This document shows positions 24,499 to 36,885 of a stretch of DNA of 41,886 nucleotides, in pieces. The position numbers were made by a program, and so were the translations under genes. The stretch is from assembly GCA_000320545.1 (NCBI GenBank), contig ADNK01001929.1:1-41886 (forward strand), read 5' to 3'. The notes beneath the pieces are model-generated. The model did not search any database. It was not told the origin of the DNA and saw only the letters and a list, made by a program, of their open reading frames with translations. Each line of letters opens with the position of its first letter. The first letter of the stretch is position 1. The stretch comes from Bigelowiella natans CCMP2755 (taxonomy: Eukaryota; Cercozoa; Chlorarachniophyceae).

Positions 24499-25113
24499 AA
24501 GTTCTGATATAAACACAGTGGTTGACAATGGTGGAAGCAGCAGCAGCAGCAGCACAAGTGACAACTTTGAACGTGAACAACTTGAGTGCAACCTGACTCG
24601 AAGATCTTTATCATTACTCCGTGAAGTAGCAAAATCAACAAACACTGTTAGTGATGTTCATGACCAGGAAATAACGTTGGTGCTCAATAGTATGCTGACA
24701 ATTCTCAGAACAGAGGGAAGAATAGCAGAAAGTTTACGCATCATTAATTACTGTTTGATCATATCAGAATCTCTTCCTCCTGGATCTTCCGTAATTTATG
24801 ACTCAGCATGTCAATCGTTATCAACAACATCATTGAGAGTAGTTTATGCCTCCTCCTCCTCTTCATCCTCCTCCACCTCTTCCTCCCCCTCCAACAACAA
24901 TAAACAAAGGAGCAGCAGCAGTTTAAGACTTCAACAACATTCTACATCATCGTCATCATCATCATCAGCATCATCATTGACTATAGGGGAATTGTTGTCA
25001 TCATCATCATCATCAGCATCATCACCATCATCATTGACTATAGGGGAATTGGCAAGTAACATATGGAAGATACTCGACGAAAACATGAGAATCTTACTAG
25101 ATTCTGAGTCTGG

Positions 25114-25144
<31 letters not shown>

Positions 25145-25332
25145 TCTTCTTCTTCTTCTTCGCTCATGGTTACAGGAGATCAAAGCTCACAAGCATTAGC
25201 ACTACTTACGTCGTCACCGTCTATCGATTCATCTGATGCAAGTAAGTATTCGTTATCATATCCAACAATACAAGAATTGAGCAAACCATATTCAGCTTTC
25301 AGGAACAGTTCTACTAGAATGTATCTGATTCT

Positions 25333-25408
<76 letters not shown>

Positions 25409-25633
25409 CCCCTCCCCCCTCTCCACAAACACACACAAGCATAAAACAATACAAACACAAACACACCATAGGTTTGAACCGCTTGTCAAATGTAACTCAA
25501 AAGTTGATTGAGAGCTCAAGTCCAGCAGATTTAACCAAATCCAAACGAAGAAGAGACGAGACAGCGCAAATACTGGGAAATCTTTTCAGTCTATCACAGG
25601 AGAATAATGATAATATCTCTTCAACCTCTTCCA

Positions 25634-25664
<31 letters not shown>

Positions 25665-26289
25665 GTTATCACCAGCAGCATCTGGGGTTCCCAATGGCAC
25701 GGTGTCGTGTCATACGACAGACAATATTATCGTTCTCATCGATAAGTTTTTATCACATTTAGGAAGAGCTTTAGCGCCTTCAGTGCCTCCCATCCAACTC
25801 GCAACGAGCTCCTTCATTGCAGATTCCAGAGTCGTATTTTCTGATACTGAAAATACTGCTGATTCTATTGCTGGCATAGTTGTAGTAACACCAAAGAGTA
25901 ACAGTACCAGCAACGACGCAACTTCTTCTTCTTCTTCTTCTATTACTACTACTTCTGGTGCTTCTTATACCGGGATAAGGCCAAGAAATATCCTTACTGT
26001 TAGTACCTTCCAAATAGGTAATTCTGATGGTGATGATGGTGGTGATGATGGTGGTGGTGATGATGATGATGATGGTGATGATGATGGTATCGAAGTGTTA
26101 GAGACGGATGGCGGGGAACTGATGAAACTTGCGAAAACAATCTGCTCAAAATAATATAAATATGAATATATATATATATATATATAATATGCATATGTAT
26201 ATTTACTATATTCCAACGGGCAAAATAGGGTGAAAATTTGGAAACAATAACATTTGGAATAATCATTGATAGAATTATAAATCAACAAT

Positions 26290-26321
<32 letters not shown>

Positions 26322-28674
26322 CGACAACGACGGTTAGGTTCGGCTTGTAGGCCAGCTGCTGGGAATATCAAATCGTACAATGATGATGGTACTACTACTA
26401 CCACTACTACTGCTGCTACAAGGGATGGTGATGATGGCAACTCTAACCCTATCTCTCCACAAGGAAGTTCGGGTCGTTTATTGTCCAATATATCTAGTGT
26501 GAATCTTGTACAGGAGCAGGGGGGACAGCCAACGTCCATATCTCTATCTTCAGGCATAACTCTACGAATACCTTTTGCAATGTCAAGCTCATCGTCATCG
26601 TCAATTCTCAATGGAGGCAATATTAGGCGTGTAAGGGAGATTAATGGATACGATAAAACGACGTATGGGAAAAGAATGTGCTCATCATCCACATCAACAT
26701 CTTCACCCACCACGGTCCTTGTTTGTGAGTTTTGGAATACGTCAATTTCTGCCTGGGATTCAAGCGGCTGTTTCCTGAATACGACGACTAGCAATACTTC
26801 TATTGGAAGTGACACAAGCAGTAGCTCATCGATTTCAGTTGCATCATGTGTTTGCAATCATCTAACAGAATTTGCTGTGGTAGAACGTCAGAGGGAATCT
26901 TGCCCAAGCATAGGTTGTGAGAGCTGCTTTACTTACTAACACATCATGTGTGTTTTCCATTTGTATAGTGTGCATTTCAGATTATCAAATAATGAGTCTT
27001 ATTATTGTTGTTCAAAACCACATTTAGAGAAGTCAATCAGACGATAAGATGTTGCCTTTATTTGAACGGACAGCCTAATAACGGTGCCGGTTTTTCTTCT
27101 TTCTTTGATTTCTTGCTGCTGCTGTTATTTTTTGTAGGTTCTCAGGAGCAAAAATGGTTATTTCTTGCATTTGGGGTTGTGTATGGCATCATCTTACTGC
27201 CGCTCATAGTTCAGATTGGGCGTTTATTAGCAGCACAACAACTTCAAATTCATTCATCAGGGCCCTCCTTTCCAATGGTGATGTTGGCTGCTTTATGTAT
27301 AGCTAGGTTGTTATCTTGTTTGTTCCTTTCCCAGTCATTTGAGACTTTTATGTCCTCTACATCTCACGGCGTTGTAGTTTTGATAATAGTCGCTATGCCC
27401 TACACTTTACTATACTGGATATTTTTATTTATTGCCTTTCAATGGATAGCAATAGTACACAATAGGAGATTATCTAGAACTCCATTTCAGACCGTAAAAT
27501 GGTATTATCAAGTGGTTAATGTTGCCATCGTAGTGTTGGTTTGGGTATTATTTTCAGTATTATTATTTGCTGGAGGTGGCCATGCATCTGTGATGGCAGC
27601 TTCTATAATCATGGGATTTGTTTATCTAATTTTGGTTGGATTAATCGTTCTCTACGGGATTTTATTGGCAAGAATGTTACAATATCGTGGCAAGGAGAAG
27701 TCATCTTCCACCTATCCAACGTCCTCATCAAAAGCTGCTGAGGGAAACAAAAATACGAGACAAAGAAGACAAGTTATCAAACTAGGTAGATCTTCCACTC
27801 TGAGTAATCGTGTTTATCATCATCATCATGATCATCATCATCATCATCATAATCTATTTTCTCAGGAGTGCATGTTGCATGGTATGCTACACTATTTACC
27901 TTGGAAAGTCTCACGTTAATCCTCTCGGCTTTTGTTGGTCTCATTAATGATAACTCGTCAGCAAGGCTACTTTTGATTCTAAGTGGCATATACTTAAGTG
28001 GTGAAGCACTAAATATTTGTGGTGTTATCTACTTATACAAGGGGGGTGTCAACAAAGCAGTTGGATATTCTTCGGGAGGAGGAGGGGGGGGGGGAGGACA
28101 TCGTCACTCATCAATAAATTCATCACACGGAACAAGAGCCAGCACTGGTGGTACACATGGACGAATTTCGAGGTTTCACAGAGGGAGAAGATCAGGAGCT
28201 GGCATGAGAGGAGGAGGGGGAGGAGGAGTAGGAAATAACTCTCAAAATACTCGTCCTTCTACAAAAACGATGATTCATCACACAAGAAACCCTACTTCTG
28301 GAACAACAGCAACAACTAGAATATCTGGGGTAGTTGATCACAACACGAGAATAACCTCGAGCAATAAAAAAACGGCAAATGATATGAAAGAATTGGGGGT
28401 TGGAGGGGGGGGCCATGATGATTCCAGTTATCATGATGATGGTGATGATGATGATGACAAAATGGGAGAGGGGGATGGATACTACACCCCAAGGTCGCGA
28501 TCTCCCAGTCACAACAATGAAGAACACCAAGAACAAGAAGAAGAAGAATGGCGTAGCTCTAGATCTCCTCTAAGAGGCAGCACGTCGTCTTCTTCCACCA
28601 CCACCACCACCAAATATATTCGTAGTAGAGCAAGAACCGGTGTTAGGACAAGGAAGTCATCTCGTAGTGGGGGC

Positions 28675-28708
<34 letters not shown>

Positions 28709-29514
28709 TTCATAATAATCATAATCGATATCAAAGTAGTAGTAGCACGGCGACAGATAAACGCTTCAACAACCTCCACACAGGAGAATTTCTTTCCACA
28801 GCTACTGCTCATACTGCTCACGAGAAGATTGATCACGGCATTCATAGTAGGAACCCCAGCATGCTTTCTGACACCCCAATGCTACTTTCAGTGGGTAATC
28901 AATCACGGGGGGGGGGAGCTGGTGGCCTTGAAAATGCTTCTTTCTTTGGAAATTCCTACCCCCCTCCAGAATCGAAGAAAATCAATATAAAAGGAATCAG
29001 TGGTAGAGCAAAGACAACCAAAAATCCATCAGCTCTTGATGATCATCCTATGAACCACCAACCTAAGGAGAGCCATGTTATAAGAGGATCAGAAGCCACC
29101 AACTTAGCATTGCATCGTATTCTTGGTTATGTCCCTCAAAGAGCAAAACAAGGGGGGGGGGGGCGAGATGATAATTTAGACGGCACATTCGAGCTCAAAA
29201 GTAGATATAATCGTCACAGAAATATCCATGAGAGACACGATAGCAGAGGTAGTAATACCCATTCAGCAGCTAAAACGCCAAAGAGCAAAATCGAGGAAAT
29301 TAACGATGGAACATCGTCATCAAACAATACGAAGAAGGAGAAAAGGCTGCTCAGGGAAAGTGTGACAGCATCAACAAAACATGATGCACTAGAAGCACAA
29401 CCTAGAATGTCAGTTGTTATTAGCGAGGCAGTATCTCACACTACAGCTGCGGCAGTAAAAGCAGCAGCAGCACAAAGTCGAGGTCACAATCTTGCATAAT
29501 ATTATGTAACAGTG

Positions 29515-29548
<34 letters not shown>

Positions 29549-29997
29549 CTGTAGTTGCTGTATTATAGACGACAACAGCATTAAAAGAACTTGTAATTTT
29601 TGGTTGTTAACAATTACTCATTTTATCATTTTGGTTAATTAGGGAAAGCAGACAAGAATGTGAGAAATAGTGAGGTGCTCTCACAGCCTAATAGGAGAGG
29701 GATTTCAGACAGATTATCGATGATAAAAGAGATGCAAGAAAATAGCACGAAATATCCCGGTAATGATACGCTCGAAATGTTTGATCGAGGGGAAGGAGGA
29801 AATAAAAATAATGCCCATGATCACAAAATGGCTGACTAGTCTGACGTGCTGTTGGCTGTGGTATGTTTACTTGAGCATGCCATTTGACCTACTGTGTCGT
29901 ACGTGTAGCAAAGGATTTATCGGCAATCTGTTTTTTCCAGGTTGAAAATTTATTGTATCACATGCTTTTACACTATCGTTTCGAATTGTTACTATAG
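19741..29997 (+). CDS. Giant NHL-REJ-GPS-7TM adhesion-receptor-like protein, 15 exons
   Basis: Not assignable to a named gene. Exons: 19741-19792, 19899-20423, 20529-20870, 20962-21375, 21504-21916, 22273-22691, 22980-23471, 23618-24164, 24497-25241, 25472-26017, 26338-26913, 27138-27785, 27866-29482, 29643-29759, 29909-29997; all phases agree, about 2,513 aa (about 2,450 if translation reads to the stop at 29499 instead of using the last two introns). Order: signal peptide (MMLFMRVLFLFLLARSAG); NHL repeats, residues ~60-440 (FLYIADTGNKKIRMLDLST, TVAGS, LYVADTHR); Ser/Pro/Thr linker; REJ/PKD region ~720-1065 (FILDASDSMDL, NFSWTCE, YSWSYYQ); poly-Ser linkers; GPS motif near 1650-1675 (CEFWNTSISAWDSSGCFL, CVCNHLTEFAVV), with the HL|T autocleavage triad kept; seven hydrophobic segments ~1695-1965; a ~550-residue basic, His/Gly/Ser-rich cytoplasmic tail. 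Likely a self-cleaved surface receptor. The 7TM part resembles no family I can name. Confidence 0.85.
24417..24496. repeat. (AT)n and (CA)n ending at a 3' splice site
   Basis: An (AT)n run and then an (AC)n run occupy the end of the intron before receptor exon 9, and the final AC unit is followed directly by AG and the exon. There is no pyrimidine tract between the repeat and the acceptor. Confidence 0.85.
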
Positions 29998-30185
29998 ATC
30001 CGATGTTATAAATTCATTGTATCATACAAGAATCACGACTGTATCCTAACATCGTGATATTGTGCAAGTTTTCTTCCTAATATTATTTGGCAACTAGTTG
30101 AAGAAATGGTATACGTACATTCAAACCATTAATTGCACTGCACAGAACTGTGCAATGATAATAGACAACGTAGTATGATATTATA

Positions 30186-30226
<41 letters not shown>

Positions 30227-31123
30227 TATTACGTTGTCTATAATGATGTGCCAGCTGCTGACGCTGAACCATGCTAGCTCATAGCATGCATGGCAGATGT
30301 ACTTCATGCACGCTGGATGGCTGATCAACCAATGAATAGCTCATGCGGTAGTGCTTGTGCACTTGTGCAGCCACGATGCGTTGGGTCTAGGATGCATGAC
30401 TGAACGAGCATCATCGTTTGACTCTACGCATCGCTAGCAGACATGTGCGTGCAAGCAATCTTTTGATCGCATCCACACGTACAATGCTCACTGAGGCGGA
30501 ATTTTAATCGCCTATACATCACTGTGCGTGCATGCTACAAGTTGGCAGCAACTGTTGTGTGCTTGCATTCTCGCAAATGCAGTCCGTCCACAACCCCAAT
30601 CTGTGTGCATTGCAATGCAATTCAGACAGTGCATGTGGCGGTGAAACTACGGATGCAATGAATTGAACTAGTGAATTAAACTTGTTCAATGGTCATCCTC
30701 ATATGTAGCTGTACTGTTGTGTGCAATGCAGCGGCTATAGCGCTAGAGCGGCAATGTTGAATCTGTTGGTTTCCGCTATGATGTGTTTCATGCAATCAAA
30801 TGCATGTTGTTTCGGTCTTGAATGTCGCGTGTTTCGCGCGCAGCAGTCGCGTATTTCCCTCTAGCTCATCGCAAGTTGATCTTTTCGTTTCGTCGTCGCG
30901 CATCACCATGGCACTGAGCTGATTCCTCAAGCAATGAGGCGTTGATGTGTGTAGTTCTTATTACATCATTGCACATGCGTTTGTTGCGGCCGGTGTGCAT
31001 GTACACATGCTTTGCTCATTATGATGCAGAAATGACACATAGCACTACACACATACATTCATCACTAGCTGGCAGCAGATAGCGGAGTATATAAGTACAT
31101 CTGTTGGAAGTTCAGGCATGCAA
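29998..31123. other. Intergenic: palindrome then TG/CA-rich island
   Basis: After the receptor gene there is AT-rich sequence to about 30160, a palindrome with an (AT)n centre, then about 850 bp of TGCA/GCATG-rich DNA of the island type with no supported gene. Confidence 0.5.
30156..30249. repeat. Long hairpin: inverted repeat around (AT)n
   Basis: ATAGACAACGTAGTATGATA at 30161-30180 is matched by the reverse complement TATCATATTACGTTGTCTAT at about 30222-30241, with one mismatch in 20, around a core of about 40 bp of (AT)n. It could form a cruciform or be a small fold-back element. Confidence 0.85.
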
Positions 31124-32388
31124 TCATAAATAATCAGCGAGGTATCCTTCGATTCCGGGATTCTCCACCAATAAGTCACAAATGGACCAAAGGCAAACCT
31201 GCATGTAATTCACCGTAGTCCTAGTAGATTTCATTGTAAGCTCCTCACCAAGAGGGCTGGAGCGAAATAACTTACCACCGGTGCGGGTGAAAGCACTAAC
31301 ACCTGCTTTATCTTTTTCCTTCTTTGTATTGACCGTCGGCGTTGAGACATTTTCGATTGGAACCGTGAGGTTTGAGACTGCTGTTTCTAGGTATGGAATC
31401 GATCAGAGCTCACTGCTACGCTTGAATGGTTGGTTTTTGCCAACTACCTTTCACCCCTCATCACTTCATGGGTCGATGCGGTCTTTTTTCTCTTCCTCCT
31501 TCTCAACCTTTCCCCCTTTGCATACTTCCGTTTTACTACGATCACGCGGTAGTATGTAGCATCATCCTGTGTAGCTTCCTGTTTGGACTTAGTACTCAGA
31601 AAGCTGCAGGGTATCTCAAGAGAAGGATGCGTGGACACTACTTTTTGGGACAATGATGGTGATGATGCCGATTGTTTTTCAAACTTGTTTGCGCTAACTG
31701 TCTTCGAGTCGGAGCCCGAGCTACAATGCGTTGTTCGCTTCAACCTTGAGTCTCTTTTTAGAAAAGAGAATCTGGTATTATCACTGTGTAATGTATCGGC
31801 GTTCGAGTCGGTGGTGTCTCCTTCGTGCTCTAAACACAAGTGCTGCTGCGTAGTTTGGTGATATTGAGGAGATGAGGTGACGGATAATAAGAAGCTATCT
31901 CGATGCCCTTTTGAACTGGACATCTCCATTTCCTTCCGCTCTCCACACCTTTCGACTACTGCCACTTGAATCTTCATGCTTTCATTCATAGGGAAGATTT
32001 TACTAAGACGTCGTTTACGTGAAGGATAGGTTACTGCATGATCAGGAGTAATAACAGCTGCTGATGTGCCACCCTTATGGCTGTGGGACTCTAGCATTTC
32101 TCCAGAGATATTATCCACATCATAGTCTTGGTGAGATGAAGACGCGGGAAGATTAAGGAGAGGGGGGGAAGAGGAGAGTGCTTTAGGTTCTTCTGATAGG
32201 CTGTAATCGAGAATTGCGGAATGAGCGCTATTTGTCCCGGCCCTACATGTTCCGCAGTTTGTTAGTCGGACAACACCGCTCTCTTTGGGAGGACAACAAG
32301 GTTGCCGTTTCGGTATTTTCATTTCAGTTTTATCAAACTGAACGTTTGCAGCGGCGAGAAGTGACTCGAATTTTTTAAGTCCTGACAT
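31124..32388 (-). CDS. Hypothetical basic Ser-rich protein, with possible 3' exons
   Basis: Not recognised. The main open frame (32388-31444) starts MSGLKKFESLLAAANVQFDK and gives 314 aa, rich in Ser, Lys and Arg. It contains a C-rich QPCCPPKESGVVRLTNCGTC, an NLS-like PSRKRRLSK near residue 125, and a very basic end (VVKRKYAKGERLRRRKRKK), which suggests a nuclear protein. The frame meets an AG|GT donor (near 31449) just before its stop. Two further exon-like blocks lie to the left: 31388-31273, bounded by AG and a strong GTAAGTT donor, and 31256-31124, reading PLGEELTMKSTRTTVNYMQV and DLLVENPGIEGYLADYL then a stop. I could not join all three with consistent phase, so the 3' structure is tentative. 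Divergent from the IMPDH gene. Confidence 0.55.
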
Positions 32389-33588
32389 TAGATCTATGTT
32401 TTGCGTTGTCTGCTTTTTTGTGGGGGGGTCTCCATGATGCTTAAAGGCAGTCAGGAGTGGTATGGAGAATCTGGCACTATTTTAATGAGAAACTTTTTCT
32501 TCGATGGGTGGGAGAATTTGCAGTGTTCCTCTCTCAGTTCTTGTTTTCTTCAAGGACTGTAATAAATTACCCGATTGGTGGTGTGGTGGATGGTGATGAT
32601 GGCTGCTCATGACATTTCACTGCCGAAACGAAGGAAAAACCGAAGAGGAAGTTTCCGAAAGTAGTTGTTTTACACGCTCTTTTCAAGTCGCAGCTTAGAG
32701 ATGCCCTGTGGTGTTCTTCAAACGAGATTTCACTAGTACTCAAATATGTCAAGGAGCACGATATACTCGTACGTCTTCTGGAACGACACTGGCTACGGAT
32801 GATGATTTGATTGATGACTAGATGCCTGTAGGGTTTTACTTATTAGATCTACCTCACAATCTGGAGAGTCTCCCGAAATAATAATTTTGCTTCCAATTTC
32901 TGGAGAGTCTCCCGAAATAATAATTCTGCTTAAATTACAGGATGTTTAAGTTCAGTTCACAATTAGCCCGTGTATTTTCATCATCAAAATATATCGCAAT
33001 CCATTTTTCTCTTGAATCGTCATCATATGTGTAATTTCCAGATTTTCAAGCATCTGAATGAGTCATTTTATCGGAAAGCACATAGGTTGAGTCTGAACAT
33101 ACGGAGTTTTATGTCGGCGAATTCTTGATTTTGATAAAATCACCGACATTTCTTGTCGTACCGACGTTCTGGAGGAGTAGTCGGAGTTTGGTGAAAACGA
33201 GGTTCCAGTCCTTTGTGTCAAGACGACTTGAGGTATCGTAAGTTTGTGGATCGAATGCTATTTACTAATGGAATGCAAATCTCGGAAGTAGTTTGTGAAA
33301 GTACCGAGTATACCTTAGATAATTCTCAAATGTAGGCGGTTATCGACTTCGATAGGCGGTATCTATCAGACCATTTAGAGTGAAGATGATGTCGAAGAAC
33401 TAAGTATTTGTATCATGTTGCTTCATGACGACATGTAAAATTCTTGTTTTTACACCGTAGATGGGAGGATTATTGTTTATTTTTTTCAAATCTAAGCAAC
33501 CTTTAGGTTCAGGTATACTTCTATCTCCTAGATCTACCACAAGCAACAGAGAATACCCTTCGAGCCCTTCCCAAAATCCAAAGCCACC
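32389..33588. other. Gap between divergent unknown gene and IMPDH
   Basis: About 1.2 kb with no supported gene. It contains a duplicated 39-bp unit near 32861-32935 (CTGGAGAGTCTCCCGAAATA...), itself including the palindrome-like GGAGAGTCTCC. It may hold both promoters. Confidence 0.5.
32861..32935. repeat. 39-bp tandem duplication
   Basis: CTGGAGAGTCTCCCGAAATA followed by ATAATTTTGCTT at 32861 recurs at 32900 with one difference. Confidence 0.85.
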
Positions 33589-35468
33589 ATGCCTTCGGTC
33601 AGTGCCCTGCTATCTTTCTTTGTGACTCATCGTGTGTTTACGTTGGGGATATTGTCGGTATGAGAAGAGGAAGAGTCTAGATCTTAGAACTCAGAATCCG
33701 GATTTATTTTGCTCTATGTAGTCCGCTGAAGCCAAAACCCAGATCTCCTCCCCAATGCGTGCATCCAAAATCTCTGGTAAGATGCTTAAGCTCACTGCAG
33801 AGCAGCGTAAGCAGATCGAAGAGGATCTGGAAACACTACGTGATGGAATGGATGGAGAAACTATGTTCCTTAAGAGTAACAAGGGATACACTTACGATGA
33901 CGTTATCCTTCTCCCTGGTTCCATAGATTTTGGAGTCGATGAAGTGGACCTAAAGTAATAATACCGAGAATGAAATAAATACATAAGACTATTTAGAAAG
34001 CGAGATGAGGGGAGAATGGCGACGGAGAGAGGGAGAAAGACATCTGTTGAGCTATACCGACTATTTTTGTTATTATTTCAGCACCAATTTAACCCGTAAC
34101 CTCAAGCTCAAGATTCCCCTTGTATCCTCTCCTATGGATACAGTCACGGAACACAGGATGGCCATCGCAATGGCTCTCCAGGGTGGAATTGGTATCATCC
34201 ACTACAACAACAGCATCGAGGAGCAAGCCCGAGAGGTGGAACGTGTTAAGAGATTCAAGAATGGATTCATTATCGATCCTAAATGCCTCGGTCCCAACGA
34301 TAAAATTCATGATGTGGATCTCATCAAAGCCTCATACGGATTTACGGGTGTCCCTATTACTGAAACGGGAAAACTACACTCCAAGCTCCTCGGCATTGTA
34401 TCTGCCAACGACGTTGACTTTGTCGAAGACCGCCAAACCTGCTTAAAGGACGTTATGAACCCTGTTTCTCAGCTGGTTATTGCATATGAGGAGGATAACA
34501 AGTCTCTTGAGGAGTTCAATAAGCTTCTTATTGAGTCTAAGAAGGGCAAATTACACATCTGTAACAAGAAGGGCGAATTGGTAGCTCTGATGTCTCGCAA
34601 GGACCTTCTCAAGCATCGTGACTTCCCTAATGCCTCGAAGGATTCCAACAAGCAGCTCCTTGTTGGCGCTACAATCGGTACTCGGCCTAACGACAAGAAA
34701 CGTGTCGCTGCTCTCGTTCAAGCAGGCGTGGATCTCGTTGTTATCGACTCCTCTCAAGGAGATTCCAAATACCAGATCGATATGATTCACTGGATCAAGG
34801 ATAACTACCCAACCCTCGATGTTGTGGGGGGCAACATCGTTACTCGCCGACAGGCAGCACACCTCATCCAAGCAGGTGTGGATGGTCTCCGCGTAGGCAT
34901 GGGAGTTGGATCTATCTGTACCACTCAGGAAGTCTGCGCTGTTGGACGCCCTCAAGCTACTGCGGTCTACAACGTCTCGCAATATGCATCTAAGTTCGGT
35001 GTTCCCGTGTGGGCAGATGGGGGGGTTGCAAATACTGGACACATCACTAAGGCACTTGCTGTAGGTGCTTCAATGGTTATGATGGGCTCGATGCTTGCCG
35101 GGACCGAAGAGGCTCCTGGATCCTACGAATTTATCGATGGAGTTCGTGTGAAGAAGTATAGAGGAATGGGCTCTATCGAGGCCATGACGAAGGGTTCATC
35201 TATTCGGTACTTCGCAGGTAAGAAGAAGATCCGCGTGGCTCAGGGTGTCGCCGGTACAGTGATGGATAAGGGGTCCATCCAGCACTATCTACCCTACTTA
35301 GTTCTCGGTGTGCGACATGGTCTTCAAGATCTTGGCCAACAGTCACTCCCAAAGCTTGCTTTCTCTCGTAAAACCGGTGCCCTCCGCTTCGAGGAGCGTA
35401 CACATGCAGCACAGAAGGAAGGGGGTGTCCATGATCTCCACTCATACAAGAAACAGCTCTTTGGTTAA
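33589..35468 (+). CDS. IMPDH: Inosine-5'-monophosphate dehydrogenase, 3 exons
   Basis: IMPDH oxidises IMP to XMP with NAD+, the committed step of guanine nucleotide synthesis, as a cytosolic tetramer/octamer. Exons 33589-33597 (MPS only), 33722-33954, 34082-35468; phases agree, 542 aa, close to the usual ~514. The start lies in GCCACCATGC, a good eukaryotic start context. Seen: [45 protein letters not shown], two CBS domains with [13 protein letters not shown] (inferred span ~residues 140-260), [52 protein letters not shown] with the catalytic Cys, [20 protein letters not shown], the [13 protein letters not shown] and YRGMGS phosphate/IMP loops, and [14 protein letters not shown] of the mobile flap. 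No signal or peroxisomal tail is seen. It has few introns and more even codon use than its neighbours, as expected for a highly expressed gene. Confidence 0.96.
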
Positions 35469-36885
35469 AACTTATAATGAAGAGGGTTTGAAAGCGTCTT
35501 AATTGCTCATTCCACAGAGAGAGATTATCCACAGATTTTTCTGTGTTTGGCTTACAGTGGAGATGAGTATTATGGTCAACAATTTGACTCGCTAGCTCGC
35601 CTCATTCCACTTATTTAATGTCTGTACATGCAAAGAAAACTGCAGCGTATCACCTTCCTAACTCCCCGAAAACATCTTGTCCCCTGCCCAGCTCACCATT
35701 TATTACCCCTTCTTTATTGTGTGTAAATTATTCCTAGTGCTCTCGTAGAAAGGAAATTTAATTTTGATGCACCAGCATTACAGCGGTTGTGACGTAATTT
35801 TCAAGTGTTGATCATCATGGCTTATGTTCAACTGCGCAATACCGCCTCCATTGTCGCGTTCCACCGATCTGCATCGCAACGTACTGCGCACGGATGTCGA
35901 TGACACACCTCTCGACCAGTCATTACGATATTCCCTGCTCTAGTGCTATCTAGCTATGGGAGTTGTTGTTTGCCATCATCCATAGTAATTAATGAACGTT
36001 TTTGTCATTCCACAATCGTCATTTTCGCATGGATCCTGCGTGCAGGCACGCTAGCACGCACAGCCCAGAGTCAACAACTACGCGCCACTGCAAGATGTAG
36101 TTGACGCCGGCCTGCTATGCTAGCTCTAGCTAGAGCTACGAGCGCACACACACAGCAGCTAGCTAGCTAGCGTGCACTAGTGCATGCGATGCTGCATCGC
36201 TCATCGCTGCATGTGCTCAACGCATTGCTAGATTAAGAGATCATGCTACATAGCTAGCTAGCTAACATGCTAGCATGCCAGAATTGACATGGCTGTGCTT
36301 GAGCACTGTTGTGAACCTCGCGCTGTAGCCTCGCAAATCATGCAGAAATCTAGGGATTGAGCCGAGCAGACAATGTTCAAGATTGCACATTGCTGACGCG
36401 ATTGTGATTGCGAGCGCGACACCCATGTTTCCATGCATGACTGAGTTCATGCACGTGCGCTAAAGCAACCAGGCATTGCTTTCCAGCTTTGTTTTGCACG
36501 CAAGCTGCGGCTTCACCCATCAACGCCGCTTGCTTGCACAAGGAATCAGCTCACTGCCACAGTGACATGCGCGCCGACGAAACGAAGTCAGATCAACTTG
36601 TGATGAGAACTAGAGAAGGAAACACGCTCTGCTGTGCGCAAATTGGAAAAATGCGCAACATGCAAGACCCAAACAATGTGCATGCATTTGATTGCATGCG
36701 AAACACATCATGTAGCGGAGACCAACAGATTCAACATCAGCGCTGTGATGCTGATGGCCACTTGCATTGCACAGCTACATGGGGATGTGACCATTGAACA
36801 AATTCAATTCAATTGATTGCATCTGTCTCATTGGTAGCGCCTGATGTTAGCCACTACCACCTAGCTCTAAAGCTGGTACTACCAC
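35469..36885. other. Intergenic after IMPDH, grading into a TG/CA-rich island
   Basis: IMPDH 3' UTR-type sequence to about 35780, then TGCA/GCATG/CTAGC-rich DNA with no supported gene up to the hAT-like element. Confidence 0.5.

Noticed and set aside
28640-28990. Poly-Ile (plus) and poly-Met (minus) frames near 28.7 kb
   Set aside because: Alternative-frame shadows of the (CAT)n His run inside receptor exon 13.
36262-36816. Short open frames at 36.2-36.8 kb
   Set aside because: All lie in TG/CA-rich island DNA, with no splice-consistent partners or motifs.
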